Assembly (NCBI RefSeq): GCF_030272615.1
Contig: NC_081406.1
Location: forward strand, 398,986,939 to 399,050,938
Origin: Cryptomeria japonica
Lineage: Eukaryota > Streptophyta > Pinopsida > Cupressales > Cupressaceae
DNA: 64,000 bases
Direction of reading: 5' to 3'
Positions 31,238 through 43,957 of the stretch are shown here, piece after piece (the stretch's first letter is position 1; every line of letters begins with the position of its first letter). The notes under the pieces were generated by a model. The model saw only the letters and a list, made by a program, of their open reading frames with translations, was not told where the DNA came from and searched no databases. The position numbers and the translations under genes were made by a program.

Positions 31238-33726
31238 TCATCTCCTATCCCTAGGGCTAGTGGTTGGAGAGTGATGACTAGATGCTCCCTCCTGATCTGG
31301 CCGTGCAGGTGGACCCATAGGTGTATAGCGTGATATAGATCGTGAGTGACTCTGAGAGGAACTCCTACGATCCCTATCCATAAGGATCACGTGATACGAG
31401 GCAGCCTCGGCCTAAGCTACGGCTAGATCACGTTGTGCCCGCTGAAGGTCCTCTGATAGTGCTCGCTCTCTCTCCCTCCATATTTCTACCTGTACTCGAA
31501 ATGGGGAAAACAAATCATCATGCCGACCCGTGTTCCCTTGAGGTCTATAGGCAACCTGTGAGGAACTAGGGATCTGCACCGTCGTGGAAATATCTGTCAC
31601 TGCTTGCTAGATCAAGGAACGCCACTCTTGCACATTAGCTGTAGCAGTAGAATAGATTTTGTGTTAGTACCATTTTATATCATCAAAACATTAATCAATC
31701 AATATAAACCTACTATACCTGGATCTCCCTCATGCCAGTAGGGATCATGATATGGTAGCATCTGTGACTGGGAACTACTAAGCTCCCCATGCTCGAATGA
31801 TCTGTGTGTGATAGGTACAGGTCTCCGTATCACCTCGTGTTCCCCCTTTTGGGGAATAACAGGAGGATTTAAGGCTATGGTATCATCTCCTAAATGGTGA
31901 GGAGCAGCATCTGACTCCTCCTCATCATCTCTATCCTCCTCCTCCTCGTCATCCCCGTCCTCATCCACATCCTCATCCTCCTCATCATCATCTCTATCTA
32001 TGTCATCCTCCTCTATTTCCTCCTCCTCCTCGGCACTAGGCTGATCTCCTATGGGTGGATTAGAACCTCCTGCCTCCTCATCACCCTCTCCCTCCTCTGG
32101 CTCCTCCGATCTGGATCACTGGTCCTCATCTCGGTCTCCATGTCTCCATGGACCTGGATGGCCTATCAGGTGATCTAGTGGAAAGATAGGCCCCGGGTAT
32201 GTCCTCACAAACCAGGAAAGATACCTGCGCTATGATCCGGGATCTGCGGCATAATCAGTGACCACATCCTGGTCGGACCCCTCTATATCTGTGATCTTGA
32301 TATCATCTATCGTTGGTCTCACTACTGCTTTGGGTCTGGGAAGGACTCGTGAGTGTTGAGTGTAGATGGGTACATCGGCTGGAACACACTGCTCTAGCCC
32401 AAACTGCCTCTGTACTCAGTCAAAGTAGAATGGGACTATGATATGTGGATATCGTCCTCTTAGTAGGCAAGCATGCTAGCTGTCTCTCCATCCCATCCCA
32501 TCTATGCATCTGCAGATATGGTCTCCATACAGTCACCTCAGCTGTCAACCTATCAACCATCACTCTCCAATATAGTAAATCCCCAAATCTCCACTCGCTG
32601 GTAAGTGGATAAGCAAATACCCTAGGTCACTCGCTAGCTACACTCATCGGATAGCCGACAGACCTGGTGCATGTAAAGTGCTCAAATATCCACACCTGCA
32701 GAAATGTGCATGTCATCAAGCTGCAACCCTGTCCAAAAACATACTCCTCGAGGTCATGATAGAGATGTGCAAGCATACTCCGACCCTAGGCGTATACTCT
32801 CCTATGTCTCTCCATAGCCCTGATGCACCATGTGAGATCCCCTTGCATGTGCGTACCTCGCCCGTTAGGGCAGACAGCTAGTGCAATGATGGCAATCATA
32901 AGACATCTCATAAGGGGCACCTCTCCTATAGGATGTAAGAGCCAGCTGACCATGATGCGACCTCTCGTCTCACTCGGCATGACTCTCCCGATGTAGTATA
33001 CCTGCTCCCTCTGATGATCCTCTGCTGACCGATCGGTCGCATATGTCATGGTAGCTCCTCTGATCGGTAGGCGATGTATGCGGTACACATCCTCAAGTGT
33101 CACTGTCATCTCCCCTACTAGAAGCTAGAATGTGCATGTGTCAGGATCCCATCGCTCCATGAGTGCCATCAGCATCGCAGGGTGGAGTCGAATGGCCGGC
33201 ATAAGAATCATAGACCACAAACCTACTATAGACAATGTGTCTCTCTCTGCCTAAGTCAGTCGGGGAATCTGATCTTGCAAACTGCGAAGAATCTGCCCCG
33301 TCGTGTGCTCTCTCATGTATGGGAGACCCTGCATTACAAAAGCATCAGTGTAATCAGTAATCAATCATCAAAATCATCTATGCCAATAATGAAAACTGAT
33401 GAACATCAAAAGTTGACCCTTGCCATGTCCTGATTGGACCATGGCGCCCCACAGGGACCATGGCGCCCTGATGGGACCATGGCGCCCCACAGGGACCATG
33501 GTGCCCTAAAAGGACCATGGCACCCTGAGGGGACCATGGCACCCTGGGTAGGACCCAAGGTCAGATTCCAGGGCCCGTATTCGATCACAGAATATCAGAG
33601 TCAATGAAAATGCAGAAAGTCAAAGTCAAAGTTCAGTCAACTCACCTCGTCAAGTGGCTCATCGTCGATCATGGCCTATCTCATGATCTCAATCCTCGTG
33701 GGACACTCCGGTCATCGTGAAGGCAT
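31238..33726 (-). pseudogene. Antisense plant mobile domain (PMD) gene inside element F, with introns
   Basis: Minus-strand gene between integrase and 3' LTR. Exon 1 (33726-33646) has ATG and ends ACGAG before GTGAGT. A 317 bp intron ends TGCAG at 33329. Exon 2 (33328 to about 31719) reads GLPYMREHTTGQI, LMALMERWDPDTCTF, LLVGEMTVTLEDVYRI, RLPIRG, LAHLYHDLEEYVFG, LQVWIFEHF and VQRQFGLEQCVP, which is the plant mobile domain pattern, then a long Asp/Glu-rich stretch. A candidate 80 bp intron (31718-31639) has GTATAG, a TACTAAC branch motif and CTACAG. Exon 3 gives a Gln/Arg-rich helix and a Ser/Arg-rich tail, ending at a TGA at 31238. Several stops and at least one frame change show decay. PMD proteins include Arabidopsis MAIN, and PMD genes are known in Ty3/gypsy elements. 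The intron calls are inference. Confidence 0.82.
33430..33552. repeat. Short tandem repeat of GGACCATGGCGCCC units
   Basis: Six units of about 20 bp built on GGGACCATGGCGCCCC with substitutions, lying wholly inside the predicted first intron of the antisense gene. The same word appears in F's LTRs (GGACCGTGGCGCCCGG at 22366, GGACCATGGCGCTCGG at 34676). Confidence 0.88.
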
Positions 33727-34293
33727 GATGATGGCTATGTGGGCTCCGCTGCAATGAACAATACTCAGAATCAACAAAGTGACAAATGCAATAGTCACTT
33801 TCAAGGTATATACTTTCATTTCTTTACTTTTACTTTCAAAACCCTAATTTTCCTCTACCTTTCATTTCATCATAACTCAAGTTTGGGAGATGCGATTTTC
33901 GAACCGTTTGTTGCATAGGAATCATATTTTTGTTCCCTTACTCCCTGGATGTTCCAAAATGTGCTCTGATGAAGCCTTCTTAGTGAACATCTCTCATCAA
34001 TAATCGCTCACACAATTTGTTGTAAGTAAACATGCTACCCTGTTTCACCTCCCTAATAAGCAAGCCGAAACAGGGGGGGGCATATAGCTACTCACAAATT
34101 TCATCACTTTCCTTAGTAAGCATTAGGTGATTTTGTGATCTAACATGTGTTTTGTAGGGTGCGGTTCCTAACTGTGTACTGCAGATACCGCTGGGGGCTT
34201 CGTTCGACGGACTTATGGATATATCCTTTTTCAAATAATGTTTACTTTCCTGTAATTTAGCTTGCATATGCACGTAGTACTCATATGACCGCT
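33727..34293. other. Non-coding 3' region of element F
   Basis: No gene supported. Contains a short run of G (34073-34080) and the sequence leading to the polypurine tract. It could contain the promoter of the antisense gene, but no clear TATA motif stands out. Confidence 0.5.
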
Positions 34294-34308
34294 AAAGTGG
34301 GGGCTAAA
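34294..34308 (+). other. Polypurine tract of element F
   Basis: AAAGTGGGGGCTAAA immediately before the TGTAACGTCATAA start of the 3' LTR. Confidence 0.8.
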
Positions 34309-35980
34309 TGTAACGTCATAAATTGCACGCACTTGCTAAAGTAGTACAATTTCACACCTAGTTTAGCACCCACCTTGGCGCAGTTTGCATTTTGCATTGT
34401 GTTTCCCCTTTAGCACTTAATTAATCAAATTAATTAGGTCTAAAGGTTCTATTTCATCATCTTCCACATCATAAAGTCGGGCCCTTTCATTAAAGTGTGC
34501 CCCTTTCATTTTATTCCTCCAATACATCACTTAATCAAAAACCCTAATTAGGCCTTATTCTGAGCTTGGGGGCTTAATTTCGGGGGTCAAAACATCTCGA
34601 AATCACCTGTAACTTCGGGATTCGCTCTAAAATCATCATATCCGATGGCCCTGAAAATTTGGTGAAAAGTTGTCAGGACCATGGCGCTCGGAGTGCACAC
34701 GGTCCCAGACATTTTTCCCAAAATTTTAGGAGCGCAATCCAATCATAAAATAAAGCTTAACCCCAAGAAATTGGTGGGAGATTCAATCTCTAGGTCAGCC
34801 AAAAGTTGGAATTAAGACCTAGGGTTTCATACATAAGAGCTCTCTTTCTTCATTTGAAAGGATCGGAATTTTGTTTTCAGGAACCTCATATGTAGCGAAA
34901 GAGAAGATCTTTGAAGACTTCAGCAGCATTCAACATCCATCCATCAAACATCCATCAATTTCATTCATCCATTTAGGGCTTTGAAGGCATTGAAGAGCAA
35001 TAAGGGATCACCGACTGAAGATTGGCTTGTACCCCTCCCTTGGGGTTGGGTATGATTTCATGTTGTTTTCATGTCTTTGCATAAGTCTCACTATATCACT
35101 TGTATTCATGCTTTAGATCTCTTTGCATCTTGATTTGGAGCATTTACATTATCATTTACAAGCAATTAGGGTTTACTTTCTAGGTTGCTCTAGTTTGCTT
35201 ACTTGCATTTTAGGATCTTGCACACACACAAGGTCTGCACACACATTACTATTACAATACAACTTGGCTATTCGTGGAGGTGGAAATCACCAAAGTAGGG
35301 GTTTGACTAAGGCAAAACCCTATATAGCCGCCCAAAACACCTTTTCAGATATAAGTGCTGATTTCGGGATTCAGACGACGCCGTAAGTTGCAAATCCGAA
35401 AGAAGCAGACGGAGATCGAACCCTATATCAAGTTTCAGCACAAAAGACTAGGACAGGGGCATGGGGCACCCTGGTCCTACCAGGACAGGGGCGCTAGGTG
35501 CCCTAGTCCCTGGGACAGGGGCGTTGGGCGCCCTGGTCCCCCTGTCAGACAGCAAGTTTTGGCAGTTCAGACAGTTTTCCAGGTTGCAAAACAGCAGTTT
35601 CAAGAGCAGTTTCAGGAATAGAATCAGGACAGTGGTGCCCGCGTCCCATTCCCGAACATTCTCACTCAGATTTTGACTCTGGGTATGCATTTGCATTCTT
35701 GTCTTATCTTTGTGTTTATAGCTTTCCATAGTTTAAGTTCAATTCTGCAATCTTGTTATTAGTTCATACTTGCACTTTGGGGTTAGGGATTGAACTTGCA
35801 TCATTTTATCTTTCAATTACAACAAAGGAATAGAAACCCTAATAGGTAGCCCGTGGCTCTCTCTTTCACAAAAAGAAGTAGCCAATTGTGTGATACCTCT
35901 AGGCTCTTTCGTATTCCGCAATGTGTGTCAAAAGGTAGGATTAGGACATGTTAACCTAGTCTTTCTTTTTCCCCTACACA
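34309..35980 (+). repeat. 3' LTR of element F
   Basis: 1672 bp, nearly identical to the 5' LTR outside indels, so F is a fairly recent insertion compared with C or B. It carries 42 bp absent from the other LTR, including CCCTATATAGCC, a good TATA box candidate (about 35328-35339). Confidence 0.93.
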
Positions 35981-35985
35981 GGTTT

Positions 35986-38843
35986 GAAATACAATTTGTT
36001 GAGTGTAGCACAGCTAAACAACACAGGTTACCGAATAGAATTTTAGAAAGGAATTGTCAAAGTTCATGACAAGAATGGAAAGTTAGCTGCTACCGGGACA
36101 CAAACAAAAGGTAATACATTTCACCTTGACTCAACTCATAATAAGTGTTTGTATGCAAAGATTGATGATACCTAGTTATGGCATAAAAGGTTTTGTCATG
36201 TTAATTTTGATAATCTGATCAAAATAAGTAAGAAGCACCAAGTAAGAGGTCTACTGAGTCTTGAAAAACCTGAGAATGCTATGTGCTGAGGATGCCAGAT
36301 GGGTAAGATGACAAGATCAAGCTTTACAAGTAAGTCCTAAACTTCTAAGGGAATTTTAGATCTTGTGCACACTGATCTTTGTGGTCCTATGAAAGGTCAA
36401 AGTTATTATGGTGATAAGTATTTCATATTATTTGTGGATGACTATTCAAGGATGATGTCAGTAATGTTTTTAAAAGAAAAATTAGAAGCTTTTCAAATGT
36501 TTAAATGGTACAAGGCTAGAGTTGAAAATGAAATAGGAAGACAACTGAAATGTCTTAGATCAGATAGAGGAGGAGAGTTCACATCTGATGAGTTCAACCT
36601 ATTTTGCAATGATCATGGTATTAAAAGACAAGTCTCTGCACCGAGAACTCCACAGCAGAATGGAATAGTTGAAAGAAGAAACAGATCTATTGTGGTTTGT
36701 GCTAGAACACTGATGATTGAGAAGAAGGTTCCACAAACATTTTGGAGAGAAGCAATAAGCATAGCTGTTTACACCTTGAACCGAGTTCAATTGAAGAAAG
36801 GTACATTGAAGACACCTTACGAAATTTGGTATGGCAAGAAACCTAATGTAAGTTATTTTAAGATCTTTGGAAGTAAATGCTATGTTCATAAAGATGATAG
36901 AAATGGCAAGTTTGATCAGAAAAGTGAAGAAGGAACATTTCTAGGATATTCTTCTAGAAGCAAAGCATTTAAATGTCTGATCAAATCATCTAACAAAATA
37001 GTAGAAAGTGCAAGTGTGAAAATTGATGAATTTGCAGAAAGAACTGATGAAGGGAATTCTAAAGAACCGGAAGACTATGATGAATTTGTCTATGTGCAAC
37101 CGAGAAGTCCTACTGAGATAACTGTTGAAGAAAATGAAGAAGATATCTAGTTACTGAGTGATGAAGAAGATCATACAGAGCCTACCGAGCCTGTATTAGG
37201 CAAGTATGTCAGAAGACACCATGCACCAAGTCAGATTATAGGAGATAAGGATGATCCAGTGATGACAAGGAACAAACTGAGACAAAACACATGTTTGATA
37301 TTTGAATTTGATCCGAGAATAGTGAAAGAGGCATTTAACAGTGAAGATTGGATAAATGCTATGACAGAAGAGATTGATCAAATCAAGAAGAATGACACAT
37401 GGACACTAGTCCCAAGACCGAAGGACAAAAATGTAATCGGTACAAAGTGGATCTTCAGAAACAAGCTAAATGAAAAAGGTGAGGTCATTCAGAACAAAGC
37501 AAGATTAGTTTGCAAAGGTTATGCCCAAGAAGAAGGAATTGATTATGGTGAGACTTTTGCACCTATTGCTAGACTTGAAGGAGTGAGAACATTGTTGGCA
37601 TATGCTTCTTTCAAGAACTTCAAGGTATATCAAATGGATGTCAAATCTGCATTTCTGAATGGAATATTAAAAGAAGAAGTTTTCATTGAACAACCTGAAG
37701 GATTTGTTGAAGACAATAATAAAGATCAGGTATGTAAGTTGAATAAAGCTTTATATGGTCTGAAACAAGCACCTAGAGCATGGTATGAAAGATTGCACTC
37801 TTATGATTAAGATTGGTTTTATAAGGACAAGTGAGAACAACAACATGTACATGAAGAATGATGAAAATGGAATACTAATCTCAACCATATTTGTTGATGA
37901 TATTATATTTTGTGGAAATGACTCTTTATGCAAGAACTTTGGAAATGAAATGAGCAAAGAATTTGAGATGTCATTAATTGGTGAGATAAAGTATTTTATA
38001 GGTTTACAGATACTGCAAATGAAAAATGAGATTTTCATTACTCAATCCAAGTACATAAAGGAAATCTTGAAGAAATTTGGAATGGAGGATTCAAAACCAG
38101 TAAGTACTCCTATGACTACCAACTATAAACTATCAAAGAATGATGAATCTGCATTTGTTGATGAGACGCTCTACCGATCCATGATTGGAAAACTACAATA
38201 TGTTGTTCACAGCAGGCTAGATATAGCACATGCAGTAGATATTGTTGCAAGATTCTCTGCAGATCCTTAGGAAATACACATGACGGCAATCAAAACAATT
38301 TTCAGATACTTGAAAGGCACTGAAGATTATGGCTTAGTATATTAGAAAGGAAATGATTTTGATTTGAAATTTTATACTGATGCTAATTGGGCAGGAAACA
38401 TTGATGATAGGAAAAGTACAAGTGGAGGAGCTTTCTTCTTAGGAGAAAGACTAGTGAGTTGGCTTAGCAAGAAATAAGGATGTGTTTCTCAGTCAATAGC
38501 CGAAGCTGAATATGTTGCTGCAGCACTGAATTGTACCAACATTGCATGGATCAAACAACTATTGGAAGGTATAAATGAGAAAGTTACCAAACCAGTAACT
38601 ATATTCTATGACAATACTAGTGCCATTAATATTTCAAATAATCTTGTTATACTCTCTAAGACAAAGCACATATCTATCAAATATCATTATCTTAGAGAAG
38701 AAGCTCAAGAGAAGAAAGTGGTGTTGGATTATGTTAGCACAAAGGAGCAAATAGCATATATCTTCACCAAGACACTACCAAAGGACACTTTTGAATATCT
38801 CAGAAGTAAGTTAGGGGTCCTACCCCTATCTTCTACTCACTGA
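35986..38843 (+). pseudogene. Element E pol: integrase, reverse transcriptase, RNase H
   Basis: Resumes mid-motif (KYNLLSVAQLNNTGYR). Integrase: LWHKRFCH … a stop in place of the first finger Cys … CQMGK; LVHTDLCGP, LRSDRGGEF, QQNGIVERRNR (D,D,E intact). 36365-37150 is the longest open part. After a TAG at 37148 the linker and RT follow (37259-37810): [44 protein letters not shown] frameshift near 37803 follows, then FVDDIIFCGND, PVSTPMTT and LYRSMIGKLQYV. RNase H: YTDANWAGN, AEAEYVAAA, FYDNTSAIN, KTKHISIKYH, ending GVLPLSSTH at 38843. At least nine stops or frameshifts, so inactive. All pieces order as in copia. Confidence 0.9.
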
Positions 38844-39299
38844 CCGAGTTTGGTGAAAGCATCACTTCGATGACTCTATTGAATATCTCTTGGGGAGTTG
38901 ATGTTGGAGTGATACACTTTAGAATGTTTTTCTGAAAGTATACTGGAATTATACAGAGAATGATATAGAGAATAGGAATTGAAGACAAATGCTCTGACTG
39001 AGACTTAGTTGATACACAACGACAGGAAATAACTTCTTACAGAAAGAAATTATGTTGTAGTTCTATTCTTTTTTGGCATTGTTGTCAAAGGGGTAGAAGA
39101 CTATTATGGGGGAGAAGACCTACCAAAGGGGGAGAAGACCTGAGAAGACTACAGAAGACTGAGAGAAGACTACCAATTGAAATAAAGACTGAAAATAGAA
39201 GAGAAGTCTAATGTATGGGGGAGAGCATTTCAAGCATTTCAGAATCACAGTAATCCGAATCTTTTACAAGTCAAATCAATTGGTTTTGCCATCAATGCC
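38844..39299 (+). repeat. Element E 3' untranslated region with purine-rich repeats
   Basis: Non-coding. Between about 39085 and 39225 the words GGGGGAGAAGACC and AGAAGACT recur, giving several polypurine-like tracts ahead of the functional one. Confidence 0.7.
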
Positions 39300-39311
39300 A
39301 AAGGGGGAGAT
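39300..39311 (+). other. Polypurine tract of element E
   Basis: AAAGGGGGAGAT directly before the LTR start TGTTGG at 39312. Confidence 0.9.
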
Positions 39312-40827
39312 TGTTGGCAATATTACATTATTACAGACAATGAAAGATTGTTGACATTTCAATAAGGATATTGAGAAGGTTGTCGATGATTATGGACATA
39401 ACTGATTAAAGATGTTTTACTATCTTGATATTATTATTTTGTCATTGATGTCAAGAAATTGATTTTCTAAATCAGTATGATGTTGCCATATCTTGAGAAG
39501 TATGATATGAAGATTATAAAGGAGTCGGTAAAGACACAGGAAAGAATATGATGAATAAGGGGATAAGTTATTCAATGGGCAACTCTACCGAGTTAGACAA
39601 TGGTGAGATCTTGATGTTTTAGATTGTTTTAAACATCATACATATGTTGTAAAATGTAAAGGTTAATACTATACTATGTTATCAGCCAAAGAACCTAGTT
39701 GGTAAACTCTAAGGTTATCGCAGTCGGTTAATGAAGGTAGAATGTCTACCGAGTGAAGTTTAGTATTCACCGAGTTGTAACCGAGCTATAACAGAATGCA
39801 TTAAATGTTTACATGTGATATTTAATGAAAGAAGATAATGAGCTGGAGCAGATCAATGATTGGTAAGCTGTGGAAGAAGTTTGTTAATGAATCTAAGACA
39901 ATGGAAATTTGGCATGAAGATCTACAGCTCAGATTGAACCGCATTACCCTAACACAAGTTCCAAGGTGATGTACAAGTTCCAAGGTGGGGTAAAACATTT
40001 TTAGATTGAAGAATACAATGAACCTAGACAAGATTGAAGATCTGCTGGCTATGATTGATCATGGGAAATGTGATCAAGGAGATTAAGTAGTTAGAAGATT
40101 TTTTATAAATAGGAAACTGTTGATAAACAATGAATGCGGGCAAGTGTATGCACAAGGATGCTACATAGTGATTACCGAGCATAGAAGCTTGAAGACCTAT
40201 TAGAATAAGAGAGTATTGATGCCCAACAGATAGACAAGATTAGTTCTATGTCTAGATTGTATTGAACAAATAGGAATCTGCTTTAGCATATTAGATGTGA
40301 AGTTGCAGATAGATTTTATTACTGTTATTTTGTGAAAGTGACAAGAAATCTCTTAACTGAGTGGACTTAACAGTCTTATATGTAAATCCTCTAACAAGGT
40401 GACATTCTAATTGAGTGTTTGAAATCCTTTGACAAGGTCACTTCTAACAAAGTGAAGATCCTAATAGATATGAGGGAAATCCCTTAACCGAGTCACATCT
40501 AGCAATGTGTTTGTATTCTTTAACAGGATTTGCTTTTAACCAAGCATACTCTAGAAGAGTATATTTATTAGTGGGTCTAAAATCCCACAGTGGTTTTTCC
40601 CTATTTGGGTTTCCATGTTAAATCTGGTGTTATGAGGTTTATATTGTTTATATGCTTTTGAGTTTGCATGTTTGACAGTTTTTGGTTATATGACTGATAT
40701 ATATGTTACCAAGGTTGAATCTGATGTTTTTATGGATGATTAAGTTTGTATGATTCACCCCGCCCCCCCCCCCCCGTCATCTTGTTGGCTATTGGATCTG
40801 TACTTATATTAAGTATCAGAACTATCA
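39312..40827 (+). repeat. 3' LTR of element E
   Basis: 1516 bp, matching 19074-20606 with scattered substitutions. Ends AGAACTATCA, followed by the target duplication CTTTA. Confidence 0.93.
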
Positions 40828-40832
40828 CTTTA

Positions 40833-42820
40833 AACCCTTGATTGAGTTTAAACAAAAAATCAGCTTGATAAAAAGTGATGGAACTGATTAACGTAAAGAG
40901 ATTGATTCAGATAAAAGACAAATATCAGTTTGATATGAAGTGATGAAACTGATATGCCCCTAGAGATTGATTTGGTTCAGATGATCGATAAATCTCAACT
41001 TGATATAAAGCGATGAAGTTGAGATGCCCCTAGCGATGAGGTCTTATTTGATTTTCTTTAGTTGAAAAAGATTTTTATTTGCTCGACTTTCGATGAAGAT
41101 TTGAAAATTTTCTCGACATTGAAGAATGTGAGGTCATAAGGTCATGAGTATGCCCCCTTAGGAGTGAAATCAAAAGATAGCGAGGGTACATGATGATAGG
41201 TGATTTTTTTAGCAATGATAAGTTGTTTGAGCACAAATTGATTCAGAGGAATTTTTTGAAAATTTAGCAAGAAATTCAGCGCAAAGTTGATTTGTAGAAA
41301 TTAAATTGAGATTTAGCGTTGATTTGCAAGAAATTGAGGGCAATTAGAAGAGAGAATGAGCTTTTGATGAAAAGAGCGCTAAGTGGTCCAAATTTTGAAA
41401 TTGACTAGCAAAATGATCTTGATTTTTGATTTCGATCCCGAAAATGGACTCAGGACAACTGATTTACAAGCTCGTGATTTGATTTCATCGTACTTGTGTT
41501 GATTGGTTATAAGATGTTGTTCTATATGCTTTATTCTATATCTATGCATTTCCTTTCAGTATAGATGAATGAATGTGAATGAGTATTGGTGTCTATTTTT
41601 CTTTCGTTTCATATGCAAATAAATGAATGTGAATGAGTAATGCAATTTTTTTAATTTTTTTTCTATGCAATAAGATGAATGCAAATGAATGATAGTGAAT
41701 GTACGAATCTATATAATATGCTTATGTATGCAGCTAAACATCTCAAAACACAAGTACTCGATCAAAGAAATGATGAAAAGAGACCACTTAGTGACGAAAT
41801 GATGACATTCCAACTCTCATTCAGCAGACAAAGAGGAAGCATTGTTACTATAGCGAAATCACTCCAAATTCACAAAATGCAGAATGAAATGCAAGATGAG
41901 ATGCAAAATGAGATGCAACCTAAACCTAGTCACTGGATTTTGAAAAGCTTAATTGTCATCATTGAGCATTTTACAATTATAGCAGGCAGAATAGAGTTCA
42001 TTTCTTTTCATGTGCAATATTAATTATCTTGTCCGCAATGACCCTTTTTTCGTTCATATCCTTATACAAATTACGCATGGACCCGGATTGCACAATAAAG
42101 AAATTTCCTCAAAATAGACAAAGAAATGATGGGAACCTCCCTGTGGCATTCAAATAAGTGGAGTCAAGGTATGTGTGGCGATTTCACCTTGATGTGAAGG
42201 CTCTTATCACAGACACCTAGCTAATTTAGATGTTCCCAGATCATTGGAATCATTCCTTCAAGCAGAAAACAAAGAAAATATTATGCCCCCAATCCTTGCT
42301 CCTCTTAGTCACAATAGACTTCCTTGAGTTACTCAGAGGGATAATAATTGAAAACCAATATAAAAGATAGCACACAAAGAAAATTTTCATGCATATCTCA
42401 AATAGTTTAGTGATTATTTTCCGTTATGTTGTTTTTCTTGTTTACTCAGTGATAAAACTCTTCAATAGTCAGGAGACAAGTAAGTGACTCAGAGTGGACG
42501 ACCAGGTTTCACTGACGTAAGATTGACTTGGTTGATACTGGTTAGGATATGTAAATTACTCAATCGATTACCCTAAGACTAGGACACTGATCAGTTTCAA
42601 GCCATGAGGTTTCCAATGAGCTAGGATGTCACCAAAGTGACTCAAATATGTACAAGCGAAAGCAAAGATGCATGAAAGTGGGAATGCCAATGTTGCGTTG
42701 ATAGATGGAGCGCTTGAGTACAAGAGGCGCCTGTTTACCAGGTTTTCACCTGCTTGGCAGAGATTCATTTTTTTTTTACCAAGGTGTCTGTTTACCAGGT
42801 TTTCACCAAGGCATTTTCTC
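40833..42820 (-). other. Element D interior, non-coding
   Basis: Continues D after element E. The first about 220 bp are decayed short repeats (see 18674-19073). A 114-codon plus-strand frame (41679-42023) contains a run of MQNEM repeats and no domain. The word TGTTTACCAGGTTTTCA occurs at 42733, 42789 and 43649. Confidence 0.55.
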
Positions 42821-43060
42821 TCTTTTTTCCTTTTTTTTTTCTTCTGTTTTTCTTTTTTTCTTTGAATTTCTTCAGGACATTTTCTGATTTTTATGATTTC
42901 TTTAGGAATTTTTCTGATTTTTAGGATTTTTTCAGGACTTTTTCTGATTTTTAGGATTTTTTCAAGACTTTTTCCTATTTTTAGGATTTTGTTTAGGACA
43001 TTTTATGAGTTTTTTTAGGATTTTGTTCAGGACATTTTATGATTTTTTATGATTTTGATG
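42821..43060. repeat. T-rich tandem repeat in element D
   Basis: Units of about 30 bp, GATTTTTTCAGGACTTTTTCTGATTTTTAG-like, repeated about six times with drift, preceded by a C/T-rich tract. Confidence 0.8.
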
Positions 43061-43957
43061 TTTTCCCCTAGTGTCTAGCAAGACAAAAGGGATTTTGAAA
43101 GAGTGAATGGATAAGTGAATGATGGTGGACGCTTTCAAGGACTATCTCACAATGTTAATCCAAGCATAGGGACCTGATATAGCAATGTAAAGCAAGGATT
43201 GTAGTGATATAAAGCAAGGATTTCAGCGATGTAAAGCAAGGATATAGTGTAAAGAAGTCATATGTTCCAAATAAGTGGCCATGTCAAGAGGTTTGTGGAA
43301 AACATGTTTTTTCATTTTGTCCATAGTGTTGATCAAGATCAAGGGATAGATCTGGATAGGAGGCAGATATGATAAGAAAGATCAAAAGGGAGTAATGAAG
43401 GATGTAAGTGAGCAATGGAGAGGAGATAAAGGGTCTAGATCAAGTGTAATAGATAGGACACATGAAGCCTGCAAAGATCCTTAACCTTGTCAAGATCAAA
43501 GGTGGAAAAGGGATATGAATGTAGATAGAGAGAATGAGGGATAATGGAGGATGAAGGATAATGGAGGAAGATGGATAATAGATGGATGTACATGGATGGA
43601 ACTTGCCCCTAGTGTAAAGTGCAAAAGGATAATGGATTACACATGACGCATGTTTACCAGGTTTTCATCATGGTACTTGCCCAAGGTGCCACAAGAAGTG
43701 GTTTTCACACAAGGATGAATTTATTTCTCTTTACTTCTTTTTTTTTTCACTTTTTTTCATCATTTTTTCTCATATTTTTTTGTTTCATCATTTTTTTCTT
43801 TTGGAAGATAATGGAGGCATGAGAGGAGATGGAAGAAGGACCCCAATGTCTCACTGCTTTGGATGGTACCTTTAGAATATGAGTTGCAATAGACCATGGC
43901 TATGAAGGTATGCTCAAAGATGTTGGTAGGATAATGAAATGAAACTAGGGCAAGGAC
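43061..43957 (-). other. Element D interior, non-coding, short repeats
   Basis: Contains three copies of a GTAAAGCAAGGAT unit spaced about 26 bp (43186-43245) and GATGGATAATGGAGG-like repeats (43530-43590). No gene seen. Confidence 0.6.

Larger units (their letters stand above)
21996..35980 (+). mobile_element. Element F: Ty3/gypsy retrotransposon of Tat type with antisense gene
   Basis: Starts TGTAATGTCATAA and ends CCCCTACACA, flanked by GGTTT on both sides (21991-21995, 35981-35985). The protease-RT-RNase H-integrase order is Ty3/gypsy. A second RNase H after the first and an antisense gene downstream of integrase are traits known for the plant Tat lineage. LTRs 21996-24937 (with a solo LTR inside) and 34309-35980. 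No canonical gag domain is seen. Confidence 0.92.
19074..40827 (+). mobile_element. Element E: Ty1/copia retrotransposon, carrying element F
   Basis: LTRs 19074-20606 and 39312-40827 are highly similar and flanked by CTTTA duplications (19069-19073, 40828-40832). Met-type PBS at 20609, polypurine tract at 39300, gag-protease 20671-21995, and pol resuming at 35986 after the 14 kb insertion of F. Without F it would be about 7.8 kb. Several nonsense codons in pol show it was already decaying or has decayed since. Confidence 0.93.

Noticed and set aside
32678-33433. Plus-strand ORFs over the antisense gene of F
   Set aside because: They are shadows of the minus-strand plant mobile domain frame, which has recognisable motifs.
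34309-35729. Open frames of 71-93 codons on both strands in the 3' LTR of F
   Set aside because: The same frames recur in the 5' LTR copy and derive from GC-rich LTR repeats.
41679-42023. 114-codon plus-strand ORF
   Set aside because: Antisense to element D, with a short MQNEM repeat and no other feature; probably chance.
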